NCBI RefSeq assembly: GCF_030866765.1
Contig: NZ_CP133017.1
Span: 4,926,501-4,990,500 of the forward strand
Direction: 5' to 3'
DNA: 64,000 nt
Source of the DNA: Paenibacillus silvisoli
Lineage (GTDB): Bacteria > Bacillota > Bacilli > Paenibacillales > Paenibacillaceae
Shown here piece after piece: positions 16,191-25,270 of the stretch; position 1 is the first letter of the stretch, and every line of letters starts with the position of its first letter. The notes below the pieces were generated by a model. That model ran no database searches, had not been told where the DNA came from, and was given only the letters and a program-made list of their open reading frames with translations. The position numbers were made by a program, and so were the translations under genes.

Positions 16191-16490
16191 GTGCAACAAT
16201 TCGATTCAGGAGTGACTCTCGTGGGCTGAAATGTTGTATCTAATACAACATTCAAGTGGCCCCGTCGCAGCAACAGGGGAGATGGAACAGTGGCCATTTT
16301 CGCCGTTTTTCTACCCAGAAGTGGAACTGTTCCACCTCTTTGGCCTCATTTTCGTCGTTTTGCAGTCCAGAAGTGGAGCTGTTCCACCTCTTGGCCTTAT
16401 TTTCGCCGTTTTGCTATCCAGAAGTGGAACTGTTCCACCTCTTAGCCTCATTTTCGCCGTTTCGCTGTCCAGAAGTGGAACCGTTCCACT
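16191..16490. repeat. Palindrome array A (51-52-bp period)
   Basis: Palindrome centres lie at 16241 (ATGTTGTAT-CTA-ATACAACAT), 16328, 16380, 16431 and 16482 (GTGGAAC-T-GTTCCAC type). If the IS4-family element is removed, another lies 52 bp before 16241 (TGTTGCA-TTTAG-TGCAACA). Spacings are 52, then 87 (a damaged unit near 16285), 52, 51, 51. The spacer between GTGGAAC units is conserved (CTCTTGGCCT, then TATTTTCGCCGTTTTGC). It lies between the terminator of nagZ and the region upstream of the oxidoreductase, so it appears to be outside both transcripts. No coding capacity is credible. Confidence 0.85.
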
Positions 16491-16513
16491 TTCCAGCCAA
16501 TACAGCAATAAAA

Positions 16514-16543
16514 AGCTGCACAACCCCAAAGGGCCGTGCAGCT
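16514..16543 (-). terminator. Terminator downstream of nagZ
   Basis: AGCTGCAC (16514-16521) with GTGCAGCT (16536-16543). On the minus strand the stem is followed by TTTTTATTGC. It lies 10 bp after the nagZ stop. Confidence 0.85.
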
Positions 16544-16553
16544 CTACTAAACC

Positions 16554-18161
16554 CTACTCGCCCCAGCGCCAGCCGAACGGGTACTCCGCCGACAGCGTCA
16601 GCGGCAGACGGCCGGTCGGCGCGAATTCGCCGAGCAGCGCGCCTGCGGCGGATTCCAGCGCCTGCGGGCGGCATTCGTAGACCGCGAGGAACGCGGACAC
16701 CTCCGGGTACGCGAGCAGATCGAGCGGGTTGCGGACCGATACCGCAACCGTGCGGTCGCCCGCTTCCGCGAGCAAACGCGCAGCCAGCTCGCGCTCGTCC
16801 GCGTGCTTCGCCGCGTCATAGCTGACGAACACGATCTGCTCGAACGACGCGAGGTCGCGCAGCGCATCGGGGTCGCTGACCCGCCGCTCCGTCACCTGCG
16901 GCATGCGCGCCGCAAGCCGTCCGCCGAGCGTACCGTCGTCGGTCAGCAGCTCGTCGGCCTCCGACACGGTGACGATTTCCGGCCACAGCACGAGCGTCTT
17001 CGCCTCGCGGCGAAGCGGCAGCAAGCCGCGCTCGTTCTTGACCAGCGTCACGGACGCCGCGCTCCATTGACGCGCCGCCGCCTGCTGCTCCGGCATATCC
17101 AGCGCCGGCTCCACCTCGGCCCATGGCGCGAGCGGCTCGCCGACACCGCGCTTCGCCTTCAAGCGCATGATCCGCTCCAGCGACGCGTCGATGCGCGCCT
17201 CCGTCAGCTCGCCGCGTTCCACTGCGGCCGCGACGGCTTCGATCGCCGCGCGCTGCTTCGCAGCCGTGTGGCAGATCAGCACCATATCCGCGCCGGCTTG
17301 CAGCGCCATAACGGCGCCGCGCTCCGGACCGTAGAACTTGTCGATCGCGTTCATTTCCAAGCAATCCGTCACGATGACGCCTTCATAGCCGAGCTCGCCG
17401 CGCAGCAACCCCGTCAGGACCGGCTCCGACAGCGTCGACGGGACGCCGGACGGATCAAGCGCCGGCAAGCACACATGCGCCGTCATGATCAGATCCGTTT
17501 CGCCGGCCGCCATCTTGAACGGCACCAGCTCCACCGCATCCAGCCGCGCGCGGTCATGCGTCAGCACCGGCAGATCCCGGTGCGAATCGACGCTCGTATC
17601 GCCATGACCCGGGAAGTGCTTGACCGTCGCCGACACGCGGGCACGCTGATAGCCGCGCACCGCCGCCAAGCCCAGCTCGCCCACAACCTCCGGCCGGTCG
17701 CTGTACGAGCGCACGTTAATAACCGGATTATCCGGGTTATTGTTCACATCGATACATTACGCATAGTTCAAATTAATGCCCAGCGCCCTCAGCTGCTCCC
17801 CGCAAATGGCAGCCGCTTCGAATACGCCGCCCGCCGATCCGGTCGCGCCAAGCGCCATATTGCCCGGCATCAGCGTCACGCCCTTCACGAGCCGCGACAC
17901 CATGCCGCCCTCCTGGTCAACCGCGATGAACATCGGCGAACGTCCCGAACGTTCAGCCGTTTCCATCAGCCCGGCCGACAACGCATGCACCTGCTTCGCG
18001 TCCACGATGTTGCGCGTGAAGTAGATGATGCCGCCAACGCCGTAATCCTCAATCAATGCCTTGATTTCCGCAGACGGCTCGTACCCATGAAAGCCGAACA
18101 CGAACAGCTGCCCGATTTTTTCCCGCAAACTCAATGCCTTGCCGGTTACTTGCTCTCCCAT
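16554..18161 (-). pseudogene. nagZ: Beta-N-acetylhexosaminidase NagZ-like (GH3), in-frame stop
   Basis: A GH3 glycosidase that would remove N-acetylglucosamine from muropeptides or chitin fragments. It is read as MGEQVTGKALSLREKIGQLF from ATG 18161. After GINLNYA the codon is TAA (17757-17759), and then the same frame continues with CIDVNNNPDNPVINVRSYSD. The catalytic KHFPGHGDTSVDSH loop and the nucleophile segment VIVTDCLEMNAID lie beyond the stop. No base is missing: only one codon, where homologues usually have Pro, is a stop. The truncated product would lack the active site. It may be a recent nonsense mutation or a sequence error. It lies 82 bp downstream of the response regulator, probably in the same operon. 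Confidence 0.8.
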
Positions 18162-18243
18162 GTGACCAACAGCTCCTCTTCCGACTAGTTGCTTCTCCTC
18201 GAACGCCATACCGACAGCACGGTCATTCGGCCTTCTGTCGTCG

Positions 18244-19932
18244 TTAGTGTTCTTCCTCGGACTCCTCGCCGGCCGTCACGTGGGACGTACCCTGCACGGC
18301 CATCCGGTAATCCGTCGGATTCTTTCCAGTATACTTCATAAACACTTTCGTAAAATAGCGCCGCTCCGCATACCCGACTTCCTTCGCGATTTGTGCCACG
18401 CTCTTCGGCGTTTCCGTGAGCAGCGATATCGCCGTTTCCATACGCGCGCGCGTAATGTATTCAATGAACGTTTCCCCGTACGTTCCCTTGAACAGCAAGC
18501 TAAAATGCGAGGTCGACAGCCCGACATGCGTCGCCGCATCCTCCACGCTTAGATCGCGGAACAAGTGACGGTCGATGAACGGTTTAACATCCGCCATTTG
18601 CCGCTCCGAGTGCTTCCGCTTATCCGTCGAGCGGGCAACGCCTTCGCTGGACGCCTGACGGATCGCCGCGAACAGATCCTTCACGCCAAAATGCAAATCC
18701 ATCTTCCGCCACATCGCGTCTTCCCGCTCGCGCGGCAGCAAATCCGCTTCCTTCAGCTCCCGCATCAGGTGCAGCGCGAGAAAATGCAGCAGCGGCTCCA
18801 GCCGCCCGTCCGCGCTGGCGCCGGCTTTGTGCAGCTGCTCCGCGAGCCGCTTCTGCTCCGCCTCGACGCCGGCGGCGTCTCCCCGCTTCATCGCGCCGAT
18901 CAGCCGCTCCGCGATGTCCCATAACGCGCGTCCGGCTTCGAACTCGCCGGAGCGCTCATTGCCGTAAAACGCGATCGGCGCCGTCTCCGTCGAAAGCTGC
19001 ATGCCGCGCTGCACGCACTTATACGCGGCCGCCAGCTCGTTCATCGCCGCCACCCGATCGTAGATGCCGGCGTGAAGCTGCAGCTTGGCGTTCTTCTGAA
19101 CCGACGCGAGCAGCATTTCCGCCCATTTGGTGACCTTTGACTCGCGGGCCGCCTTCACGTCCAGCGCGTCCGTCGAAACGCTACCAAGCGCCGCCTCGGC
19201 CTGCTCCCCATGGATCAGCACGCACCATTCGCCGTCGCGCATCTGAATGATCGCATGCTGCAGTCCGGCCAGCTGGATCGTCTCGCGCAGCACGTTGCAC
19301 ACCGCGAAATTCCATATTTTACGCTCTTTGTCCGGCCATTCGCGCCAATCCCGCGCATCCGCGGAGCCCGCATCGATATCGAGCACGATCATCGTATACT
19401 GCGGCTGCCCGAGCTGCTGCTCCTGCCCCGCCATGAGCCAGTTGTCCGCCGTAATGTCCGTGTAGTCCATCAGCACGTCATACAATATTTTTTCGTTCGC
19501 CAAATCGATGATCCGGTCCAGCTTCCGCTTCTCTTCCTTCACCTGCATCCGCTTCTGGCGCTGCTCCGACATGACGCGCGCGATGACGCCCGTCAGCTCG
19601 TCATACGGAATCGGCTTCAGGATATAATCCTTCACGCCATATTGAATCGCGGCGCGCGTATAAGAAAAATCCTGATAGCCGGTGAGCATAATGATTTCGC
19701 ACGCGATGCCTCGTTCCCGAATGTTCCTAACCAATTCAAGGCCGTCCATGACGGGCATGCGGATGTCGCACAGCACCAGATCCGCGGGCTCCGCCTTCAG
19801 CAGCTCCAGCGCTTCGACGCCGTTCTTTGCCGTCCCGGCGATTTCAAGCCCCAGCATGCTCCACGGAATGACCTTTTCCAGGTTTCGCGTAATATGTTGT
19901 TCGTCATCGACCAGCAGCACTTTTCCGTTCAT
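18244..19932 (-). CDS. Response regulator with AraC-type DNA-binding domain (YesN-like)
   Basis: 562 residues. The N-terminal receiver domain (residues 4-120) has the acidic pair VLLVDDEQ, the phospho-acceptor Asp in LVLCDIRMPVMDG, and the Thr and Lys in MLTGYQDFSY and DYILKPI. A long variable middle follows, then a double helix-turn-helix AraC domain (about 450-545: SVEDAATHVGLSTSHFSLLF and YAERRYFTKVFMKYTGKNP). It starts inside the end of the sensor kinase gene (ATGA overlap), so the pair is coupled. Such pairs usually activate the neighbouring sugar ABC transporter. Confidence 0.92.
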   Translation of the reverse strand: MNGKVLLVDDEQHITRNLEKVIPWSMLGLEIAGTAKNGVEALELLKAEPADLVLCDIRMPVMDGLELVRNIRERGIACEIIMLTGYQDFSYTRAAIQYGVKDYILKPIPYDELTGVIARVMSEQRQKRMQVKEEKRKLDRIIDLANEKILYDVLMDYTDITADNWLMAGQEQQLGQPQYTMIVLDIDAGSADARDWREWPDKERKIWNFAVCNVLRETIQLAGLQHAIIQMRDGEWCVLIHGEQAEAALGSVSTDALDVKAARESKVTKWAEMLLASVQKNAKLQLHAGIYDRVAAMNELAAAYKCVQRGMQLSTETAPIAFYGNERSGEFEAGRALWDIAERLIGAMKRGDAAGVEAEQKRLAEQLHKAGASADGRLEPLLHFLALHLMRELKEADLLPREREDAMWRKMDLHFGVKDLFAAIRQASSEGVARSTDKRKHSERQMADVKPFIDRHLFRDLSVEDAATHVGLSTSHFSLLFKGTYGETFIEYITRARMETAISLLTETPKSVAQIAKEVGYAERRYFTKVFMKYTGKNPTDYRMAVQGTSHVTAGEESEEEH

Positions 19933-21749
19933 AGCCGTTCACCTCTATCTCGCGGTATCTTAATCCGGATCGTCGTTCCGTACCCTTCCTGGCTGCACAG
20001 CATCAACCCGTATGGCGAGCCGTAATGGATGCGCAGCCTGTCGGCGACGTTGCGCAAGCCAAGCCCGCGGCGCTCGCCCTGCTCTGCGACATTCAAATCC
20101 AAATCCCGCTCGAGCTCCGGCGTAAGCCCGTTTATCCGTTTCAACGCTTCTTCATTCATGCCGATGCCGTTATCGGCGATCGTGAAGATGACCGAGCCAT
20201 CCTCTAAATGCACCGAAATCGAAATCAGTCCGACATGCGGCAGACCCTCGAAGCCGTGCTGAATGCTGTTCTCGACGAGCGGCTGGAGCGTCAGCTTCAA
20301 AATCGTATACTCCAGCGCTTCATCCGGGATCGACAGCTCGTAGCTGAACACATCCTCGAACCGGTACTTCTGGATCTCCAAGTAGCTGCGCACATGGTCG
20401 ATTTCCTGCCGCACGTTAATGGTCTCGGAATGATGCATGCTCGTACGAAGCAGAATGCTCAGCCTGCGCACCATTTGCATGATTTTGCTTCCTTCGTTCT
20501 GCGCTGCGAGCGCATTGATCGACTCCAGCGTGTTAAACAGAAAATGCGGCTTGATTTGCGCCTGCATCAGCATCATCTCCGCCCGCTGCTTCCGTTCCTG
20601 CTCCGTGCGCACCTCGCTGAGCAGCCGGCCGATCGTCTCCACCATGCTGTTGAAGCTGCGTGCGAGAAGCACCGTTTCGTCCTTCCCACCAGATGTTGGG
20701 ACGCGGGTATCGAGCATCCCCTGCTCGACTAGGCGCATTTTGCGAACGACGCGAATGATCGCTTTGGCAACGCGGCTTACGAAGAAGATATTAAATAGAA
20801 TGGCAAAAATCAAACAGAGCAGCGTGATGCCGCCGATCCACTGCACGAACCGGATGTTCTCGCTCGTCAGCGACTCCCACGATTTGACGGAAAGAAGGAC
20901 CCACCCGCTGCGGTCGAGATTGTACGCCGAGACGAGAGAATCCTGATGATCGAACATGGTGCGGTAGCTGGCATAGCGCGCCGTCTTTTGCAGCGGCAGC
21001 TGGGTTTGGCTCTTGGTCAGCTTTCCTTCCAGCTGATGGCTGCTGTCGAGCATGACGAGCCCTTCGTCGTTGATGATCAAGTAGCGCGTTTGCGTCTGCT
21101 GCTCGCCGGAGAGCGTAAAGTCGCGCAGCATGTTGTCGATTTCGTCGCTCTTCACCTGCGTGACCATGAGGCCGGAGTCGTTAAACGTATCGACGTCAAG
21201 GACGACCCTCAGCTGCGTAAACAGCGTGGCCCCCGTTCCGGTCAGCTCCGGCTGCTCGTAGGGACCGATCCACTTCGGCCTTCCCGCCAGCCGCTTGATC
21301 TCGGGATAAATGGCATGCTGCTGCAGCATGTCGTAGGTGATTTTTTTAAACGTCGTCGGATCGTTCCGGTAAGAACGGAACTGCGTCCCGTCCTTGCCGT
21401 ACAGCATGATCATGCTCAGCGCCGGATGCTGCTGGAACATGATTTTGCCGAGATTTTTCTCGTATTGGCTGATGGCGATCAACCGGCTGGCGTCGTCGAC
21501 CGAATTGCGCGAGCTCTTCAGCGCTTCCTGCACCGTCGCGCTCGTTACGCTGGAATCGGTAATTTGATCGATTTCCCGGAAGAAATAGCGGATGTTGCCG
21601 CCGACCGCCTTCAGCGTAATTTCCGTCTGCTCGCTATATTTTTTCTCCAGCAGATGCTCCGAGTTGAGGAACGACACGATGCCGAGCAATATAAGCGGCG
21701 CAACGATCAAGCCTATAAAAGCAAGCAGCAGCTTCGGACGCAAATTCAT
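19929..21749 (-). CDS. Sensor histidine kinase, YesM type
   Basis: 606 residues. An N-terminal membrane helix (residues 8-30), an extracellular sensor region (about 30-290), a second helix (about 295-315) and HAMP are followed by the His_kinase motif QAQIKPHFLFNTLESINALA, in which the His after P is phosphorylated. A HATPase domain (IADNGIGMNEEAL, RGLGLRNVADRL) closes the protein. It senses an extracellular signal, probably a sugar or its bound receptor, and phosphorylates the AraC-type regulator. It lies 45 bp after the second permease gene. Confidence 0.93.
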   Translation of the reverse strand: MNLRPKLLLAFIGLIVAPLILLGIVSFLNSEHLLEKKYSEQTEITLKAVGGNIRYFFREIDQITDSSVTSATVQEALKSSRNSVDDASRLIAISQYEKNLGKIMFQQHPALSMIMLYGKDGTQFRSYRNDPTTFKKITYDMLQQHAIYPEIKRLAGRPKWIGPYEQPELTGTGATLFTQLRVVLDVDTFNDSGLMVTQVKSDEIDNMLRDFTLSGEQQTQTRYLIINDEGLVMLDSSHQLEGKLTKSQTQLPLQKTARYASYRTMFDHQDSLVSAYNLDRSGWVLLSVKSWESLTSENIRFVQWIGGITLLCLIFAILFNIFFVSRVAKAIIRVVRKMRLVEQGMLDTRVPTSGGKDETVLLARSFNSMVETIGRLLSEVRTEQERKQRAEMMLMQAQIKPHFLFNTLESINALAAQNEGSKIMQMVRRLSILLRTSMHHSETINVRQEIDHVRSYLEIQKYRFEDVFSYELSIPDEALEYTILKLTLQPLVENSIQHGFEGLPHVGLISISVHLEDGSVIFTIADNGIGMNEEALKRINGLTPELERDLDLNVAEQGERRGLGLRNVADRLRIHYGSPYGLMLCSQEGYGTTIRIKIPRDRGERL

Positions 21750-21794
21750 GGACGGCGGCTCCTTTATCTATTTACAGCCTCGGAAACGACTCGA

Positions 21795-22676
21795 CTAGCC
21801 CTTCACGCTGCCTGCGGTCATGCCGTCGATAATTTGACGCTGCAGGAACATATAGACGAGCAGAACCGGAATGATGCTAATGATGACCGCCGCGGAAAGC
21901 GAGGCGAAATTTGTCCGGTAGCCGTCGTTGAAGGTCGCCATGCCTGTCGGCAGCGTGCGCAATGATTCCGTCGTTACGAGAAGCTGGGAGAGTATATATT
22001 CGTTCCAATTGCCGATGAACGCCAGGATGAAAACCGTCACGAGCGCCGGCATCGACACCGGCACGATGACTCTGGCGAACAAGCCTGCCGCGCTAAGCCC
22101 GTCCATAATGCCGGCCTCTTCAAGCTCCGACGGAACGGACTGCATGAACGCGTGCAAGATAAAAATCGTAATCGGCAAAGCATATGTGCAGTATACCAAA
22201 ATGAGCGCCTGATGCGTATCGTACAAATGCAAATCGGTCACTAAACGGTACAGCGGAATGAAAAGCGCCCCCGGAGGCACGAGCAATCCGAGCAAAATGA
22301 ACCCGTATACCTTTTTGCTGAGCGCCTTATATTTCATTCGCGACAAAGCAAATGCCGTGGCCGCCGACAGCACGATGGTCAGGAAGCAGGCTGCCATTGT
22401 GACGATCAAGCTGTTGAACGCGTATTGTCCGATATGGGCGCTTTCCCAAGCGGCCTTGTAGTTATCGAAATTAAAGGTGGTCGGCAGCGCCCACGTATTC
22501 ACCGTAATTTCGCGGTTCGTTTTGAACGAGGACAGCAGCAGCCACAATAACGGGAAAAGCACGATAATGACGTAAACCCACAACGAGAGATGCAGCGGCA
22601 GCTGGCTGTTGCGCAGAAAGCTCGAGCGCTGCAGCGTGGATGGAGCGATTTTGCCGGATGTCAGGATGCGTTCCAT
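21795..22676 (-). CDS. Sugar ABC transporter permease, MalG-like
   Basis: 293 residues, six predicted helices. The EAA coupling loop is EEAGIMDGLSAAGLFARVIVPVSMPAL. The C-terminus IIDGMTAGSVKG is the usual end of this family. It overlaps the preceding permease gene by one base (stop/start at 22676). It forms the importer channel together with that permease. Confidence 0.93.
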   Translation of the reverse strand: MERILTSGKIAPSTLQRSSFLRNSQLPLHLSLWVYVIIVLFPLLWLLLSSFKTNREITVNTWALPTTFNFDNYKAAWESAHIGQYAFNSLIVTMAACFLTIVLSAATAFALSRMKYKALSKKVYGFILLGLLVPPGALFIPLYRLVTDLHLYDTHQALILVYCTYALPITIFILHAFMQSVPSELEEAGIMDGLSAAGLFARVIVPVSMPALVTVFILAFIGNWNEYILSQLLVTTESLRTLPTGMATFNDGYRTNFASLSAAVIISIIPVLLVYMFLQRQIIDGMTAGSVKG

Positions 22677-23557
22677 TAGTACTGCACCTCCTCGGATTTC
22701 GATACGCGCTGCAAAATGCCGGTCATTATCAAGATTAGGATGAACATCGCCACGCCGATGGCGCTGCCGTACCCGAGCTCGAGCGAACGGAAGCCGACTT
22801 TAAGCGCATACGTCGACATGACCTCCGTCGATTGGAACGGTCCGCCGTTGGTCATAATTTGCACGATATCCAGCACTTTTAACGTACCGGAAACGGTTAG
22901 AAGCAGCATGACGAACAGCACCGGACGGACGAGCGGCAGCGTAATCCGCCATGTCTCGCTCCACGCGTTGACGCCGTCGATCTTCGCGGCTTCGCCGATT
23001 TCCTTCGGGATATTGAGTATCGCCGCGAGGCACAGCACGATGAAGAAGCCGATATTTTGCCATGCGTTCGCAATGAGAATCGAGAGCATCGCCAGATGCG
23101 GATCGGACAGCCATTCCTTCGCCCAGCTTTCGCCGCCAATCGCGCGGAGCACTTGGTTGATCATGCCGGACTCGTAGTTGTACAGCACGCCGAACAAAAT
23201 CGCGACCGTCGCCGTCGAAATGACGACCGGGACGAACACAGCCGATTTATAGAAGCCGCGCATGCGTCTTGCCTTGCTGACCATGATGGCGATCAGAAAC
23301 ACGAGCGGAATGTTGACGATGAGGGAAAAAGCCATGAAATAAAAGTTGTTGCCGAGCGATTTCAAGAACACTTCGTCGTGTGCGAGCCGTTTGAAGTTAT
23401 CGATGCCGATAAACAATTTTTCGGAAATGCCATCCCATTGATAAAAGCCGTAAATGAAAGATACAACGACCGGATAAATGAAAAACAGGCAGTAGAGCGC
23501 CAGCGTCGGGACGATAAATGCAAGATACGTATAGGGATTTCTGAGCGCTTTGTACAT
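22676..23557 (-). CDS. Sugar ABC transporter permease, MalF-like
   Basis: 293 residues with six helices. The coupling loop is GEAAKIDGVNAWSETWRITLPLVRPVL. The N-terminus (YTYLAFIVPTLALYCLFFIYPVVVSFIYGFYQWDG) is typical of the CUT1 group. No ATPase gene is in the operon, so a shared MsmX-type ATPase elsewhere would drive it. An attenuator hairpin separates it from the binding-protein gene. Confidence 0.93.
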   Translation of the reverse strand: MYKALRNPYTYLAFIVPTLALYCLFFIYPVVVSFIYGFYQWDGISEKLFIGIDNFKRLAHDEVFLKSLGNNFYFMAFSLIVNIPLVFLIAIMVSKARRMRGFYKSAVFVPVVISTATVAILFGVLYNYESGMINQVLRAIGGESWAKEWLSDPHLAMLSILIANAWQNIGFFIVLCLAAILNIPKEIGEAAKIDGVNAWSETWRITLPLVRPVLFVMLLLTVSGTLKVLDIVQIMTNGGPFQSTEVMSTYALKVGFRSLELGYGSAIGVAMFILILIMTGILQRVSKSEEVQY

Positions 23558-23594
23558 GGGGATCCTCCTGATAAGCGGATTAGGCGATTAAAAA

Positions 23595-23623
23595 GAGGGC
23601 GCCTGTTACGGCAGGACACCCTC
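23595..23623 (-). terminator. Attenuating hairpin after the binding-protein gene
   Basis: On the minus strand GAGGGTGTCCTG pairs with CAGGCGCCCTC (two mismatches) and is followed by TTTTTAAT. It sits between the binding-protein stop and the first permease, where partial termination is usual. Confidence 0.75.
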
Positions 23624-23650
23624 GATTTATCTGCTTTGGCAGCTAAGCGC

Positions 23651-25027
23651 TTATTTTTGAGCGTTCGCTTTTTCTTGGGATGCTTGGATTTTTGCCGCAA
23701 CCTCTTCCGGCTTCTTCACTTTGCCGATCAGCTCTTGCAAGCCTACGCCTACGTCGGCGCCTACGCTCGGTTGAACGATCGCGTCGAACGCTTTCCACGA
23801 GGAGGATGCGCTGCCCATTACGGTAAGCACTTCGGAAATCAGCGGATCTACGCCGGACATGTCGGACAGCTTCATCGAAGGCAGTACCTTGTCTTCGAGC
23901 AGCGTACGTTTTTGGATCTCTTCGTTAAAGAAGTTCGCGATGAATTTTTTTACCGCTTCCACTTGGTCGGCGGTCAGATTCGCGGAGAAGCCGAAGCCGT
24001 TCGAGTAGCTCGCGTTGATCGACGTTTGATCGCCTTTGCCGCCGTCGATGGACGGGAAGGAGAAGTAGCCGATGTTGCCTTTCAGGTCGCCGGCTTCGTC
24101 GCCCGTGAAGCGGTTCGCATCCCAGCTGCCCGTGAAGACCATAGCCGCGTCGCCTTTCAGGAATTGCGCGCCTTGCTCTGCGTACGGAAGGCCGAGTGCG
24201 CCTTTCGTGAAGTAATCATTGTTCACGAGCGTGGCGTAATCGCCGAAGCCCGCTACGAAATCCGGATCGGTCCATTTCGCTTCGCCGGTCAGCAGCTTGC
24301 CGAACGCGTCGATACCGACGTGGCGCTCCATGACGGTGTTCCACAGCATGCCGTTTACCCAGCCGTCTTTTGCGGCGAGCGCGAACGGCGTTTTGCCTTT
24401 CGCTTTGACCGCATCCGCTACGGCAAGCAGCTCTTGGAACGTTTTCGGCACCTGGAGGCCGTACTCCGTGAACAGCTTCTTATTGTAGAAAATGCCTTCG
24501 CTGTAGCCGCCGAATGGCAGACCGTACACTTTGCCGTCAATCGTGAACTCGTCTAAGCTCGCGAACTTGTCTTTGATGCCGAGCTCTTCGATGATCGGCG
24601 TCAGGTCGAGCATGCGGCCCGCTTTCACGTACAGGTTCAGGTCCGCGCCGCCGAATACTTCGAAGATGTCGGGCGGGTTGCCCGCCGCCATTTCCGCTTT
24701 CAGCTTCTGATCGCGGTTGACGACTTCGTCGATGCCTTCGAGGTTGAATTTCAAGCCCGGGTTATCTTGCTCGGTCTTCGCTACGACGTCCTGCAAAATT
24801 TTGAGGCGCACTTTGCTTGTTTCTTTAATTTGCGTGTGGCGCAGGGACAGCGTGACGTCCTTCGCCGCTGGCGCTTCGTTCGTCGTTCCGTTGTTCGTCG
24901 TTGTTTCGTTCGTCGTCGTATTCGTTGCCGTATTGTTCGCGTTGTTCTCGTCTTTGGAGCCGCATGCGGAGAGTACCAGCGACGCCGACATCAACGTCAC
25001 TGCCGCTGCCGTTAATCCTTTCTTCAT
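23651..25027 (-). CDS. Extracellular sugar-binding lipoprotein (CUT1 family)
   Basis: 458 residues. Signal and lipobox are visible as MSASLVLSACGSKDENNAN, with Cys at about 21 for lipid anchoring. The Asn/Thr-rich tether (about 25-55) is followed by a type 1 solute-binding fold (ASYSNGFGF near the C-terminal third). It delivers an unknown saccharide to the two permeases. NagZ at the end of the operon suggests N-acetylglucosamine-containing oligosaccharides, but this is only context. RBS TAGGAGGTC lies 8 nt before the ATG. First gene of the six-gene cluster. Confidence 0.93.
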   Translation of the reverse strand: MKKGLTAAAVTLMSASLVLSACGSKDENNANNTATNTTTNETTTNNGTTNEAPAAKDVTLSLRHTQIKETSKVRLKILQDVVAKTEQDNPGLKFNLEGIDEVVNRDQKLKAEMAAGNPPDIFEVFGGADLNLYVKAGRMLDLTPIIEELGIKDKFASLDEFTIDGKVYGLPFGGYSEGIFYNKKLFTEYGLQVPKTFQELLAVADAVKAKGKTPFALAAKDGWVNGMLWNTVMERHVGIDAFGKLLTGEAKWTDPDFVAGFGDYATLVNNDYFTKGALGLPYAEQGAQFLKGDAAMVFTGSWDANRFTGDEAGDLKGNIGYFSFPSIDGGKGDQTSINASYSNGFGFSANLTADQVEAVKKFIANFFNEEIQKRTLLEDKVLPSMKLSDMSGVDPLISEVLTVMGSASSSWKAFDAIVQPSVGADVGVGLQELIGKVKKPEEVAAKIQASQEKANAQK

Positions 25028-25184
25028 ATAGAAGACCTCCTAATTTGTAGTGTTTAAGTAATTGTGTACCGCTCTGCCTTACACTTTGAATTATAGAAGG
25101 TGCGGCGAAACGGCAGGAGGTCGAAAATACAACGATTTCGGGTTACATTTAGGCGGGGATGTTAGAGAAGGGGAATAATAAACG

Positions 25185-25212
25185 GCCCACAGGAGGTAAA
25201 AATCCTGTGGGC
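25185..25212 (-). terminator. Terminator downstream of aldo/keto reductase
   Basis: GCCCACAGGA (25185-25194) with TCCTGTGGGC (25203-25212). On the minus strand it is followed by CGTTTATTATT, a weak T-tract. Confidence 0.7.
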
Positions 25213-25270
25213 AGCGTTTTCAATCAGATAATAGTATCCTTGATGTCACTAAGCTTACATTTGTTCCCTG

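Noticed and set aside
16321-16490. Regular repeats that might be a CRISPR array
   Set aside because: The whole 51-52-bp unit is conserved, with no variable spacers and no cas genes; the palindrome lies in direct tandem units.
16803-18188. Plus-strand open frame of 461 codons opposite nagZ
   Set aside because: Composition rich in Arg, His and Gln, no RBS, and the minus strand has clear GH3 motifs.
23057-24556. Long plus-strand open frame of 499 codons
   Set aside because: It is antisense to the sugar-binding protein and permease genes, has no RBS and an Arg/His-rich composition typical of shadows in GC-rich genes.
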